64,000 nucleotides of DNA, from assembly GCF_026250525.1 (NCBI RefSeq), contig NZ_CP111043.1, forward strand, positions 2,967,001 through 3,031,000, written 5' to 3'. This stretch comes from Chondrinema litorale. Lineage in GTDB: Bacteria > Bacteroidota > Bacteroidia > Cytophagales > Flammeovirgaceae. The position numbers and the translations under genes are program-made. This document shows positions 27,489 to 36,099 of this stretch, one piece after another (the first letter of the stretch is position 1; every line of letters starts with the position of its first letter). The notes under the pieces were generated by a model. That model worked only from the letters and a program-made list of their open reading frames with translations. It ran no database searches and was not told the DNA's origin.

Positions 27489-28562
27489 ATGAAAATAACT
27501 GCTGTAAAAACGAAAAAATGCGAATTGGGTCTTTTAAGACCTTATTCTATTGCCTATAAAACTGTTAATACTGTTTCTGTAAGTCTTTTGGAGATTGAGC
27601 TAGAAAACGGGCTTTATGGTCTGGGTTCTAGTAATCCGAGTCCTTATGTAGTTAAGGAGTCTTTAGATGATACAATGAAAACCCTGAGCGAAGAAAACTT
27701 CGAGTGGCTTATTGGTCAAGATATCAGAACTTTTTATCAGTTATTATTCGAAGTAAATACTCGCTACAAAACACAACCGGGTGTAAGGTCTGCTTTAGAC
27801 ATTGCATTATACGATGTATTTACCAAGTATTTAGATGTGCCATTGGTTACTTTCTTGGGTCAGAAAATCGATTCACTATATACTTCTATCACAATAGGTA
27901 TTAAGAATGTAGAAGAAACCATGGAAGAGGCAGAAGAATATGTGGATAGAGGTTTTAAAATCTTAAAAGTAAAACTTGGTCAATCTATCGAAGAAGACAT
28001 TGAGCGATTATCCAAGATTAGAGAGAAGTATGGTGAGAGTATAATCGTTAGAATCGATGCTAACCAAGGTTACGATTTTGATCAGATTAGTGAGTTTTAC
28101 CAAAGAACAAAGTCGCTAAATCTTGAGTTAATCGAGCAGCCAATCGATGCTTCTGATGTTGACCCGATGCGTAGACTTCCAAGCGATATTAAATCTTTAA
28201 TTGCAGCAGATGAGTCTTTAATTTCTCCAAGAGATGCATTTAGTTTAGCTTCTCCACCAGCAGCTTGTGGTATTTTTAATATCAAGCTGATGAAATGTGG
28301 TGGTGTTAAAAAAGCATTAGATATAGCTACTATCGCTCAAAACAGTAATATTTCTTTAATGTGGGGATGTAATGACGAGAGTATCATTAGTATTTCTGCT
28401 GCTTTGCATGCTGCTTTGTCTTGTCCAAATACAAAATACATCGATCTTGATGGTAGCCTGGATTTAGCCAGAGATGTTGTAGAAGGTGGTTTTATTTTGA
28501 AAGATGGAAAAATGACAGTAAATGGAAAAGCTGGTTTAGGTGTGTCTTTGATTCAACAATAA
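27489..28562 (+). CDS. dgcA: Enolase-superfamily epimerase (L-Ala-D/L-Glu epimerase type; DgcA-like)
   Basis: The 357-residue protein belongs to the muconate-lactonising subgroup of the enolase superfamily. Catalytic and metal residues are visible: Lys160 and Lys162 in LKVKLG, metal ligands Asp190 (RIDANQGY), Glu216 (ELIEQP) and Asp241 (AADES), and Lys266 in NIKLMKCGG. Such enzymes epimerise L-Ala-D/L-Glu. In the DgcN pathway the homologue racemises N-acetyl-D-glutamate to the L form. The gene lies 134 bases after dgcN, which supports the DgcA reading. A recycling role for murein dipeptides is the alternative. It ends at a strong terminator. Confidence 0.88.
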   Translation: MKITAVKTKKCELGLLRPYSIAYKTVNTVSVSLLEIELENGLYGLGSSNPSPYVVKESLDDTMKTLSEENFEWLIGQDIRTFYQLLFEVNTRYKTQPGVRSALDIALYDVFTKYLDVPLVTFLGQKIDSLYTSITIGIKNVEETMEEAEEYVDRGFKILKVKLGQSIEEDIERLSKIREKYGESIIVRIDANQGYDFDQISEFYQRTKSLNLELIEQPIDASDVDPMRRLPSDIKSLIAADESLISPRDAFSLASPPAACGIFNIKLMKCGGVKKALDIATIAQNSNISLMWGCNDESIISISAALHAALSCPNTKYIDLDGSLDLARDVVEGGFILKDGKMTVNGKAGLGVSLIQQ

Positions 28563-28580
28563 TAGAAACAATATTTTATA

Positions 28581-28617
28581 AAAAAAGCAGGCTTGTTTAG
28601 TTCAAGTCTGCTTTTTT
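28581..28617. terminator. Bidirectional terminator between dgcA and the TIR receptor gene
   Basis: A stem of 15 pairs (28581-28595 with 28603-28617, one G-T) has A6 and T6 as its outer flanks. It can end dgcA on the plus strand and the TIR receptor gene on the minus strand, whose stop is only 22 bases away. Confidence 0.88.
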
Positions 28618-28639
28618 ATTTCCTGTTTATTGCTAATAG

Positions 28640-31447
28640 TTAGAAAACAGATTGTTCTTTCTCAATATCTTCAATATCAGTTTTAATTACAATTCCCCAT
28701 TTCATTTTAGGGATTGAGGTAAAATAGTTTAGAGTAGATTTACCTCTGTAATCTGTAATAATTTCAGAACCGGAATTCATGTATGCGGCTCTTTTTATCG
28801 CATCAAAACCACCTCTTTCCGGAGGAATGATATAAGGTATTTCTTTAATCTCAGAATAGTTTATGGGTGTAAGCAAGCTAATATCACTACCTGATTTACT
28901 GCATATAATAATCTCACCATTTTCGCCAAGAATCTTACTATTATCTTGCAGCAATTCTTTCAAATAATCAGAAACATTAATAATAATCAAGGCATTACCA
29001 ATCCACTGTTGTAAGCTATCGTAAATTGGTGTAACAACAGTCATGTTGCTGTTATCTGTTATGTAATTGATGGTATCTTTATTTTCAGGTTTACTGCTAA
29101 AAGTAAAGTTTAATTTAGCCTCATTAATCTGGAAATTGCTATTCTGATTGGTATTGTAAATCACCCTTCCGTTTCTATCAGAAAGTATAATATCTTCATA
29201 ATGATTACTGCTCCTAATTGGCTGGATAATATGATTATAATCCATCCTTTTGCCTTGGTATAGTGGATTATAAGTAAGGTTGTAAGCGTGATCGTTACTC
29301 CAATAAGTCATTCTGCTCAAATCATCTACAATAATGGGAGAATACTTAAGGAAGTTTAGGTTTGCTTCCATCTGGCTAAAATGCTGTTCCACTTGCTGAG
29401 CTTTTAGCTGTCCCATTATCTTCATCACAACTTCATACCTAGCAAGGTTAGATTCTGTAATGTTTTTGTAGGCTCTTGTAATGAAAATGGAGAAAATAAC
29501 AGTAATTAACAGAGCTCCTGAGATCAGCCCTGTTAATATTTTTTGTCTGTTTTTCTCCTTATTTCTGGCAGATTCTAATGCTTCTCTACTTTCATTTATA
29601 AATTGTAATTGCAACTGAGTAGGAGCAGGTTCTTTTCCCTCGTTTTTACAATCTGTAACCCATTGGTCTGCTATTGCCAATTCAGATTCGCCTAATAGCA
29701 ATTCGTGGTTTTTGTTGGCTGCTTCCCACTCCAAACTCTTTTTAGAAAGTTTGGTATGAAATTGCACATGCTCTCTGTCGATATCTAGCGTTCGAAGCAG
29801 TTCGCTAAAACTGGTATGAAAGTCTCTAACACCTGGTCTAAACTCAATCCACTGGATGTTTGCCAAGTCAAGAGGCATTTCTTGGTCGCCCACATAGTTG
29901 TAAAAAACAGTGATGATTCTTTTATTGAGTCTTACCGCATACTCAACTTCTTCTGCACAATAAGGCGATCTTATAGAGTGAGGAGTAATGATGAATAGAA
30001 GGTTGTCTGCCTCTTTAATTCCTTTAAAAATTTCCTCTTTAAAATCAGTTCCGGCAGAGATATATTCTTGGTCAAACCAAGTGGTTTTACCATTCAGTTG
30101 TAGGTATTCGTTCAGTTTTCTGGCAAAATCAGAATCACTTCTAGAGTAAGAAATAAAGACTTCTACAGGCAGAGAGAAACTTCTTAAGTCACTTTCTACT
30201 ATAAAATCTCTATGTACATTAACAGGAGAATAATTCTTTCTGCTCTCACTTTCTTTAAGCCAAGCTTTCGCCAATTCCAGATTCTTACCTCTTAGTAAAA
30301 TACTCATGTTGGCATTTTGCTTTTGCCATTTGAGTGCTTTTACCAGAAGTTGTTTATGCCTTTCAACATATTCAGCATCTGAATACAGCTCATGTAAAAG
30401 CTCATCGCATCTTTCATCGAAAATGGCTTTGTTCGAAAAAGACCTGCTAAAGTCTAAAAACTGTAAAGAGTGAATAAAAGAAGGAATACTCTCGCTAGGA
30501 GTATCTTCAACTATTATAGAGATAATTCGCTTATTGAGTTGGTAAGCGTAATCAAGTTCTTTTAAACAATATTCAGATTTTACAGAATGGGGTGATATTA
30601 AAAATATAAAATTTGTCGCTCCTTCAATACCTCTAATAATCTCCTCTTCAAACTTTTTTCCCGAGCGAATATCGGTTCTGTTTGTCCATACAGTAAAACT
30701 ATTTCGCATTAAAACCTTTCTCAAGGTATCTAACCGGTCTTTATCTTCTGTTGAATAGCAGATAAAGACTTCCGTCATCAGATTGAAAGCATTCTTCTCG
30801 CTTTCACAAATGTATTCTGTATGTATATCTGAAGGCTCGCAAGGTGAGTGCTCGTTTTCAAAATTTATTTTTAACCAAGCTTCTGCATCTAGCCTGTCTT
30901 GCCCAACCAGTAAATAATCGTTTTTTCTTTTGTTAGAAACCCAGTCAAGAGCCTTGTTTAATAGCTTAGTATGGAGAGATACATAATCTTTATGTTTCTC
31001 CACAGCATTTATTATTGAATCACAGAGTTTAAATATGCCATTTTCTCCTGCCTTTAGATATATCCAGTTTAAATCTTGTACTGCCGGATGCATGTCCATC
31101 TGCACACTTTCCTGATCGGGCATTCTGTATAGAACCGGAATAATTCTTTTGCCATAATAGATAGCCTTTTCAATTTCTTCTCTGCAATAAGGAGATACAA
31201 TTGAATCTGGAGAGATAATAAAAATAAAGTTGTGAGCATTAATAATTCCCCGCTCTATTTCTAGCCTAAAGTTAACTGCTTCAGGAATATCATTCTGATC
31301 GAACCATACTTTTATGTTTTCATTTTTCAGTTGAGTTACCAAAGATGAAGCAAAAGAAAGGTCTCTTCTGGAGTAGGAAATAAAAATATCATCAATATTA
31401 TTTTTTTTATCCTGACCTATTGCGTAATTCAATATTTCCCTTGGCAT
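28640..31447 (-). CDS. Triple-TIR membrane receptor with C-terminal Cache-like sensor
   Basis: The 935-residue protein carries three TIR domains at about 19-150, 226-352 and 428-553. Each opens with a D/V-(I/V)FI(S/C)YS strand and holds a Glu in the αC motif YC-x-x-E (Glu91, Glu297, Glu500), the position of the NADase Glu in active TIRs. Each is followed by a roughly 70-residue helical linker of one type (for example LLNKALDWV...LLVGQDRLDAEAWL). Such linkers are known from TIR-WD40 proteins. A single membrane helix (about 637-657) leads to an extracytoplasmic region (665-935) that resembles a dCache sensor (YEDIILSDRNGRVIYN; DYRGKSTLNYF; MKWGIVIKTD). No second membrane helix follows. The order is effector first, sensor last. 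No immunity or defence gene adjoins it. Confidence 0.85.
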   Translation of the reverse strand: MPREILNYAIGQDKKNNIDDIFISYSRRDLSFASSLVTQLKNENIKVWFDQNDIPEAVNFRLEIERGIINAHNFIFIISPDSIVSPYCREEIEKAIYYGKRIIPVLYRMPDQESVQMDMHPAVQDLNWIYLKAGENGIFKLCDSIINAVEKHKDYVSLHTKLLNKALDWVSNKRKNDYLLVGQDRLDAEAWLKINFENEHSPCEPSDIHTEYICESEKNAFNLMTEVFICYSTEDKDRLDTLRKVLMRNSFTVWTNRTDIRSGKKFEEEIIRGIEGATNFIFLISPHSVKSEYCLKELDYAYQLNKRIISIIVEDTPSESIPSFIHSLQFLDFSRSFSNKAIFDERCDELLHELYSDAEYVERHKQLLVKALKWQKQNANMSILLRGKNLELAKAWLKESESRKNYSPVNVHRDFIVESDLRSFSLPVEVFISYSRSDSDFARKLNEYLQLNGKTTWFDQEYISAGTDFKEEIFKGIKEADNLLFIITPHSIRSPYCAEEVEYAVRLNKRIITVFYNYVGDQEMPLDLANIQWIEFRPGVRDFHTSFSELLRTLDIDREHVQFHTKLSKKSLEWEAANKNHELLLGESELAIADQWVTDCKNEGKEPAPTQLQLQFINESREALESARNKEKNRQKILTGLISGALLITVIFSIFITRAYKNITESNLARYEVVMKIMGQLKAQQVEQHFSQMEANLNFLKYSPIIVDDLSRMTYWSNDHAYNLTYNPLYQGKRMDYNHIIQPIRSSNHYEDIILSDRNGRVIYNTNQNSNFQINEAKLNFTFSSKPENKDTINYITDNSNMTVVTPIYDSLQQWIGNALIIINVSDYLKELLQDNSKILGENGEIIICSKSGSDISLLTPINYSEIKEIPYIIPPERGGFDAIKRAAYMNSGSEIITDYRGKSTLNYFTSIPKMKWGIVIKTDIEDIEKEQSVF

Positions 31448-31602
31448 AGTTCTTCTGGAAATGTCTGTGTATAATAGCTTTATTAGCCTGACTAAAAAAG
31501 TGGCAAAAAATATCTATCTGTGTTTAAATGCTTGATTCACATTGCCACAGACCTAACGCAGAAGGTATTTTTAGATTTTATTAGAGAAAAGCTTTTAAGG
31601 CA

Positions 31603-32439
31603 TCATCGATTTTTAACTTGCCTTCTCAGATGCCTTTTGTACTTGTATTTAGTCATAATCTGTACAGTTACTTTTACTCCTAAGGTAAAGTAGATATCGT
31701 TTTTGGTGTTATCACCTGTGGGAATGTTGCCATCTAGCATATCAGTTTTTGTGAAACGAACGCCACCTTCCAAATCGATACTGATACTTTCGTGGATGTA
31801 GTACTTAAGGCCAAGTCCGGCAGGAATCATGAGCGATTTGTTAGAAAAAGTTGTGTCTTCGGTTGTTAGCAGGTTGCTGTCATCATCCAAAGATTTGGGG
31901 TTATATAAAACTCCGCCGATACCTCCATAGATGTATGGCGAAGCTTTTTTTGCATAGCTTTCTATACTCTTTTTAGGAATAAACTCATGTACCAATGCCA
32001 GATAAGCTTCTGCATTGTAAGAATTAAAACCTACTTGTGTGCTTGAATTACCTTCGGGTTTGGAGTAAAGTTGGAAACCTGCTGCTTCTAATCTAAAGCT
32101 TACAAAGTGGGTAAGTCTGTAAACCAAACCTGCACTAATAAATGGAGTGAGGTGATTTTTTTGATTAGCAAAGTCTGGTGCTTTACTTAAGTCACCAGCA
32201 TAAGCAGTAATACCTAAACCTAATCGGTAACTAAATGGACTCAATAGAGGATGGGCATATTTCTTAAAATAAGGTTGCCCAGTTTTTCCTCTAAAAGTTT
32301 CTTGTGGAGATAGATTAATATTAGAAGAACTCTTCTGAAGTGAATCTGTGTCCAATATATTCGCTTTTGTATTTTGAGAAAAAACGATTGTGCAGATCAA
32401 TATCAAAGTGAAAAAAATATTCTTCTTAAGAATTAGCAT
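31603..32439 (-). CDS. Outer-membrane beta-barrel protein
   Basis: The 278-residue protein has a signal peptide (ending SQNTKAN), a short linker and a barrel. The barrel begins with FSYRLGLGITAYAGDLSK and contains alternating strands such as ISAGLVYRLTHFVSFRLEAAGF and YIYGGIGGVLYNPKS. It resembles the DUF6089/PorT-like small barrels of Bacteroidota, with the LKYYIHESISIDLEGGVRFT strand pair near the end. The basic C-terminal tail (KYKRHLRRQVKNR) is unusual for an outer-membrane strand and probably faces the periplasm. Function unknown. It stands alone between the TIR receptor gene and the aquaporin gene. Confidence 0.8.
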   Translation of the reverse strand: MLILKKNIFFTLILICTIVFSQNTKANILDTDSLQKSSSNINLSPQETFRGKTGQPYFKKYAHPLLSPFSYRLGLGITAYAGDLSKAPDFANQKNHLTPFISAGLVYRLTHFVSFRLEAAGFQLYSKPEGNSSTQVGFNSYNAEAYLALVHEFIPKKSIESYAKKASPYIYGGIGGVLYNPKSLDDDSNLLTTEDTTFSNKSLMIPAGLGLKYYIHESISIDLEGGVRFTKTDMLDGNIPTGDNTKNDIYFTLGVKVTVQIMTKYKYKRHLRRQVKNR

Positions 32440-32498
32440 ACAGTAAAATCAGATTAAAAAATCAATTTTTATATGTTGACGAATCTATCTCTGTAAAA

Positions 32499-33317
32499 TT
32501 ATCCGTTTTGAGTCACATTATTTTTATTTTCACTCCACCAGGCTATTAAAAGTATTATTGCAATAAGCAGGCTAAGTATCCAGAATGTGGTGGTTTTATT
32601 ACCTTCAAAAAAAGCTGTATAAAACACAGCTCCATAAATTCCACCAATACAAGGTCCTACAACTGGTATCCAGGCATAAGACCAGTTAGATTTCCCTTTG
32701 CCCGCAATAGGCAAAATGAAGTGAGCGATTCTTGGCCCTAAGTCTCTTGCTGGGTTAATTGCATAGCCAGTTGTACCACCTAATGAAAGCCCGATACTGA
32801 CTATTAGTAAGCCTACAATAAAAGGATTTAAGCCTTCGGTAAAAGTGTTTGCCCCAATAGTTAACAAGCCTACGATTAATACAAAAGTGCCTATCATTTC
32901 GCTTACAAGGTTGGCAAAGTTGTTTTTTATGGCTGGGCCGGTAGAAAATACACCAAGTTTAGTGCCTGTGTCTTTGGTGGCTTTCCAGTGTGGGAGATAT
33001 TGAAGCCATACAATTGTGGCTCCTAGAAATGCACCAATCATTTGAGCGCTAATGTAAACAGGTACTTCGCTCCACTCAAAAGATCCGTTGAAAGCAAGTG
33101 CAAGTGTAACTGCGGGGTTAATATGTGCGCCACTAACTTGGCCTACAGCGTAAATTGCCATGGTTACGCCAAGTCCCCAACCAAAAGAGATACTGAGCCA
33201 GCCGGCCCCATTAGCATAAGAGTTTTTTAAAGAGCTACCAGCATTAATTCCACCTCCAAGTATAATTAATAGCATAGTGCCTAGTAATTCAGCAGTAAAG
33301 TTGTTCATATTTTTCAT
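32499..33317 (-). CDS. MIP-family channel, aquaglyceroporin type
   Basis: The 272-residue inner-membrane channel has six hydrophobic helices and both half-helix motifs: GAHINPAVTLA and YAINPARDLGPR. The Asp after the second NPAR is the feature that separates glycerol facilitators (GlpF type) from strict water channels, so glycerol or other small polyols are likely substrates. An upstream in-frame ATG at 33440 would add a 41-residue soluble extension and leave 14 bases to the divergent gene. The start at 33317 (MKNMNNFTAELLGT) fits the family N-terminus better. Another Met at 33308 is equally possible. No glycerol kinase gene is nearby. Confidence 0.92.
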   Translation of the reverse strand: MKNMNNFTAELLGTMLLIILGGGINAGSSLKNSYANGAGWLSISFGWGLGVTMAIYAVGQVSGAHINPAVTLALAFNGSFEWSEVPVYISAQMIGAFLGATIVWLQYLPHWKATKDTGTKLGVFSTGPAIKNNFANLVSEMIGTFVLIVGLLTIGANTFTEGLNPFIVGLLIVSIGLSLGGTTGYAINPARDLGPRIAHFILPIAGKGKSNWSYAWIPVVGPCIGGIYGAVFYTAFFEGNKTTTFWILSLLIAIILLIAWWSENKNNVTQNG

Positions 33318-33454
33318 TTTCAATTTATAAGAGCAATATACAAAAATGGCTAAACAGGGCTTAATTTTTTTGCCGATTGCTTCAAATTTTCCCTCTTTAT
33401 CATCATAAATAAAAATCCTCTCTGTTATTAAAACTGACATTAAAGTTTTAACTA

Positions 33455-33898
33455 ATGATGAACGAAGAGCAGGAATTAACTAAAAAACTGATTGGCGAAT
33501 TTAAAAAGGTGCAGCAGAGTATTAAGAAGTTGATGGAAGGCGGATATTACAATGAGGCTATCCAGATAATTAATGATATTAGTAGAGATAGTTTCGACTT
33601 TGATGTGAGCGTGCCTTTAAATATGCCTCTCGAAGATCTAATGATTTTATTAGAAGATCACAGACAGCTAACTCCTTTTCAACTCAATGTATTGGCAGAG
33701 TTGCTCATGCTAGAAGGCGATGTACATTTTGTTTCCCATAAGTATCAAGAAAGTAAAGATTGCTACGAAAAGGCACTTCGCATTTTTTATCATTTAGACG
33801 AAAGAATGGAAGAACCTTTTTCTATAGATTTAATGGAAAGGATGAATATGTGTATGGAAATGATTCAGCGAATTATCACACATGAGAAAAAGAATTAA
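33455..33898 (+). CDS. DUF6483-like helical protein
   Basis: The 147-residue cytoplasmic protein has no signal or membrane segment. It is all alpha-helical by appearance, with a TPR-like pair near 85-130 (LAELLMLEGDVHFVSHKYQESKDCYEKALRIFYHLDE). The order of an N-terminal helix, then PLEDLMILLEDHR, then an LAELL...AL.I helix pair, resembles DUF6483. I am only moderately sure of that family. Function unknown. Its stop overlaps that of convergent modA by 4 bases (shared TTAA). Confidence 0.75.
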   Translation: MMNEEQELTKKLIGEFKKVQQSIKKLMEGGYYNEAIQIINDISRDSFDFDVSVPLNMPLEDLMILLEDHRQLTPFQLNVLAELLMLEGDVHFVSHKYQESKDCYEKALRIFYHLDERMEEPFSIDLMERMNMCMEMIQRIITHEKKN

Positions 33899-34659
33899 TT
33901 TTCTGTTGAGTCGTATCCAAAGCTGTCAAAAACCTTTTGGGCTTCTTGTGAGAATAAAAACTTAAAGAAATCGGAAGAAGCCTTTGTCTCATGATCAATC
34001 CCATAATTTAATACCATACCTCCGTGGGGAATTCCCTGCCAATCTTTTACCACTTGCCAGTGTCCTTTATCTTTTAATTGTTTGCCATACATGGCAGAAG
34101 CAGCAGTAAAAGCAGCATTTACACTTTCAGAATAAATATACTGGTTTACTTTGCCGACACTTTCACCATATACAATTTTAGGTTGCACGTTTTCCCAATT
34201 ATCGTGTTGCATCAACCAGTTTTTAGCATTAGCTCCATAAGGAGCAAGTTCAGGTTGTGCTATGGCAATGGTTTTCGTATTACTCTCATTCAAAAATGAA
34301 ATAATATTATTTTCACTTACTGCTGATTTACTCCAAAATACCAACCTGCCATAAGTAACAATCTGTGGAGTATTTCTAGCAATTCCATCTTGATGCAGGT
34401 TTTCAGGATAAAACATATTTGCAGAAATGAATATGTGAAAAGGGGCTTTATTTTTTATCTGAGCAGTGAGTTTACCAGAAGAAGCAGAGATTATTTCTAC
34501 TTTAACATCTGGGTGTTGTTTTTCGAAAGCTTGTTTAATTGGTTGCATGGGTAAAGCCAAGTTGGCTGCAACCGCTACTCTAATAGTTTGTTGAGCATTT
34601 GCAGCGCTAATTAATGTGAAAGCAGCTAAGCTGGTTAATAGGATTTTTATGATTTTCAT
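33895..34659 (-). CDS. modA: Molybdate ABC transporter substrate-binding protein
   Basis: The 254-residue periplasmic binding protein has a signal peptide (1-22, ending ANAQQ) and the ModA pattern. This consists of VAVAANLALPMQPIKQAF, EIISASSGKLTAQI (oxyanion-binding Ser pair), HIFISANMFYPENL, IAQPELAPYGANAK and the C-terminal DFFKFLFSQEAQKVFDSFGY. ModA delivers molybdate or tungstate to the ModBC permease. No modB or modC gene lies on either side (DUF6483-like gene downstream, purD upstream), so this is an orphan binding protein here. Specificity for another oxyanion cannot be excluded. Confidence 0.9.
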   Translation of the reverse strand: MKIIKILLTSLAAFTLISAANAQQTIRVAVAANLALPMQPIKQAFEKQHPDVKVEIISASSGKLTAQIKNKAPFHIFISANMFYPENLHQDGIARNTPQIVTYGRLVFWSKSAVSENNIISFLNESNTKTIAIAQPELAPYGANAKNWLMQHDNWENVQPKIVYGESVGKVNQYIYSESVNAAFTAASAMYGKQLKDKGHWQVVKDWQGIPHGGMVLNYGIDHETKASSDFFKFLFSQEAQKVFDSFGYDSTEN

Positions 34660-34758
34660 AGCATTGATGTAATTCTCTCCAATTTATGATTTTTAATTTC
34701 CCCTTTGCTTCTAATTTTTTGATATTTGCCTGAATTTATAAAAAATATATATAACAAC

Positions 34759-36030
34759 ATGAATGTACTAATAGTTGGCTCTGGAGGGAGAGAGCATACC
34801 TTTACCTGGAAACTAAAGCAAAGTGCCAAAGTTGATAAATTGTTTGTAGCGCCCGGAAACGCCGGTACAGCAGCTATAGCCGAGAATGTAGCTATAGGAG
34901 TTAGCGACTTTGAAAAACTGGGAGAGTTTGCTTTGAAAAACGATATTGACATGATCGTTGTAGGCCCAGAAGTACCTTTGGTAGAAGGCATTGTCGACTA
35001 TTTTAAAGCTGATGAAAAGCTAAGCAGTATCAAATTAATTGGTCCTGATGCACAAGGTGCAGCGCTTGAAGGAAGTAAAGATTTTTCTAAAAACTTTATG
35101 GAAAAATACAGTATTCCAACAGGTAAGGCAGGCACATTCACGAAAGAAACTTTAGCAGAAGGTTTGGCTTACCTCGAAACAGAAAAAGCGCCTTATGTAT
35201 TAAAAGCAGATGGTTTAGCAGCAGGAAAAGGTGTAATTATTACTGAGTCTTTAGACGAGGCGAAAGCAACTTTAAAAGAAATGCTCGATGGCAAGTTTGG
35301 CGAGGCAAGTAAGAGTGTGTTGGTAGAAGAATATTTGTCTGGTATTGAGCTTTCAGTTTTTGTGCTAACAGATGGAAGTGATTATGTGATTTTCCCAGAA
35401 GCAAAAGATTACAAGAGAATAGGAGAGGGTGATACTGGTTTAAATACTGGTGGTATGGGTGCTGTTTCACCAGTTCCTTTTGCAAATAAAGAGTTTCTTT
35501 CTAAAGTTGAAGAGAAGGTTGTTAAACCTACTATAGCTGGCTTAAAAGAAGAGCAAATAGATTACAAAGGCTTCATTTTTATTGGTTTAATGAATGTAGA
35601 AGGAGAGCCATATGTAATTGAATATAATGTGAGAATGGGTGATCCTGAAACAGAAGTAGTTTTACCATTAATTAAAACGGACTTAATGGATTTATTAGAA
35701 GCTACTGCTAATGGAACGCTTAGCTCTCAAACCTTAGAAATTGAAGATAAATCGGCTACTACAGTTATGTTAGTTTCTGGTGGTTATCCGGGTTCTTATC
35801 CAAAAGGTAAGGTGATGACTGGCTTCGATGATACTGAAGATGTAATCTTATTCCATGCAGGAACTAGCCAAAACGAAGCGGGCGAAGTGGTTACTAGTGG
35901 AGGTAGAGTATTATCGATAACTGCTTATGGTAGCGATAAAGACGATGCTTTGGCAAAAGCATATAAAGCTGCCGAGAAAATTCAATTCGAAGGTAAATAT
36001 TATAGAAAAGATATAGGATTTGATCTTTAA
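34759..36030 (+). CDS. purD: Phosphoribosylamine-glycine ligase
   Basis: PurD joins glycine to phosphoribosylamine in step two of purine synthesis, using ATP. The 423-residue ATP-grasp enzyme starts MNVLIVGSGGREH and shows FVAPGNAGTA, VGPEVPLVEGIVD, the ATP-grasp core (VLKADGLAAGKGV), FPEAKDYKRIGEGDTGLNTGGMGAVSP and the metal site EYNVRMGDPETE. An upstream ATG at 34726 adds 11 residues that do not fit the family. Purine genes purK and a PurF-like gene are also in the window, but each has its own transcript. The gene ends at a strong hairpin. Confidence 0.97.
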   Translation: MNVLIVGSGGREHTFTWKLKQSAKVDKLFVAPGNAGTAAIAENVAIGVSDFEKLGEFALKNDIDMIVVGPEVPLVEGIVDYFKADEKLSSIKLIGPDAQGAALEGSKDFSKNFMEKYSIPTGKAGTFTKETLAEGLAYLETEKAPYVLKADGLAAGKGVIITESLDEAKATLKEMLDGKFGEASKSVLVEEYLSGIELSVFVLTDGSDYVIFPEAKDYKRIGEGDTGLNTGGMGAVSPVPFANKEFLSKVEEKVVKPTIAGLKEEQIDYKGFIFIGLMNVEGEPYVIEYNVRMGDPETEVVLPLIKTDLMDLLEATANGTLSSQTLEIEDKSATTVMLVSGGYPGSYPKGKVMTGFDDTEDVILFHAGTSQNEAGEVVTSGGRVLSITAYGSDKDDALAKAYKAAEKIQFEGKYYRKDIGFDL

Positions 36031-36035
36031 TTACC

Positions 36036-36078
36036 TGCCTGTATAAAATGACACTAAGTTTTATACAGGCATTTTTGT
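36036..36078 (+). terminator. Terminator of purD
   Basis: A perfect 13-bp stem (36036-36048 with 36059-36071) and a 10-base loop are followed by a T-rich tail. It lies between purD and purK, so purK is likely expressed from its own promoter or by read-through. Confidence 0.85.
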
Positions 36079-36099
36079 TTTTTGTTAATTAGAAAGATA

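Noticed and set aside
28640..31447. TIR receptor as a truncated Cache receptor with a lost output domain
   Set aside because: A strong terminator lies 22 bases after the stop, no remnant of another domain is seen downstream, and the TIR array already supplies the output. A natural C-terminus is more likely.
28640..31447. Thoeris- or CBASS-type defence locus
   Set aside because: Neighbours are dgcA and an outer-membrane barrel gene. No ThsA, SLOG, cyclase or effector partner is present, and the protein has a membrane sensor instead.
36082..36099. TTG start for purK giving a six-residue extension
   Set aside because: The extension lies in the tail of the purD terminator region, and the ATG at 36100 matches the family N-terminus.
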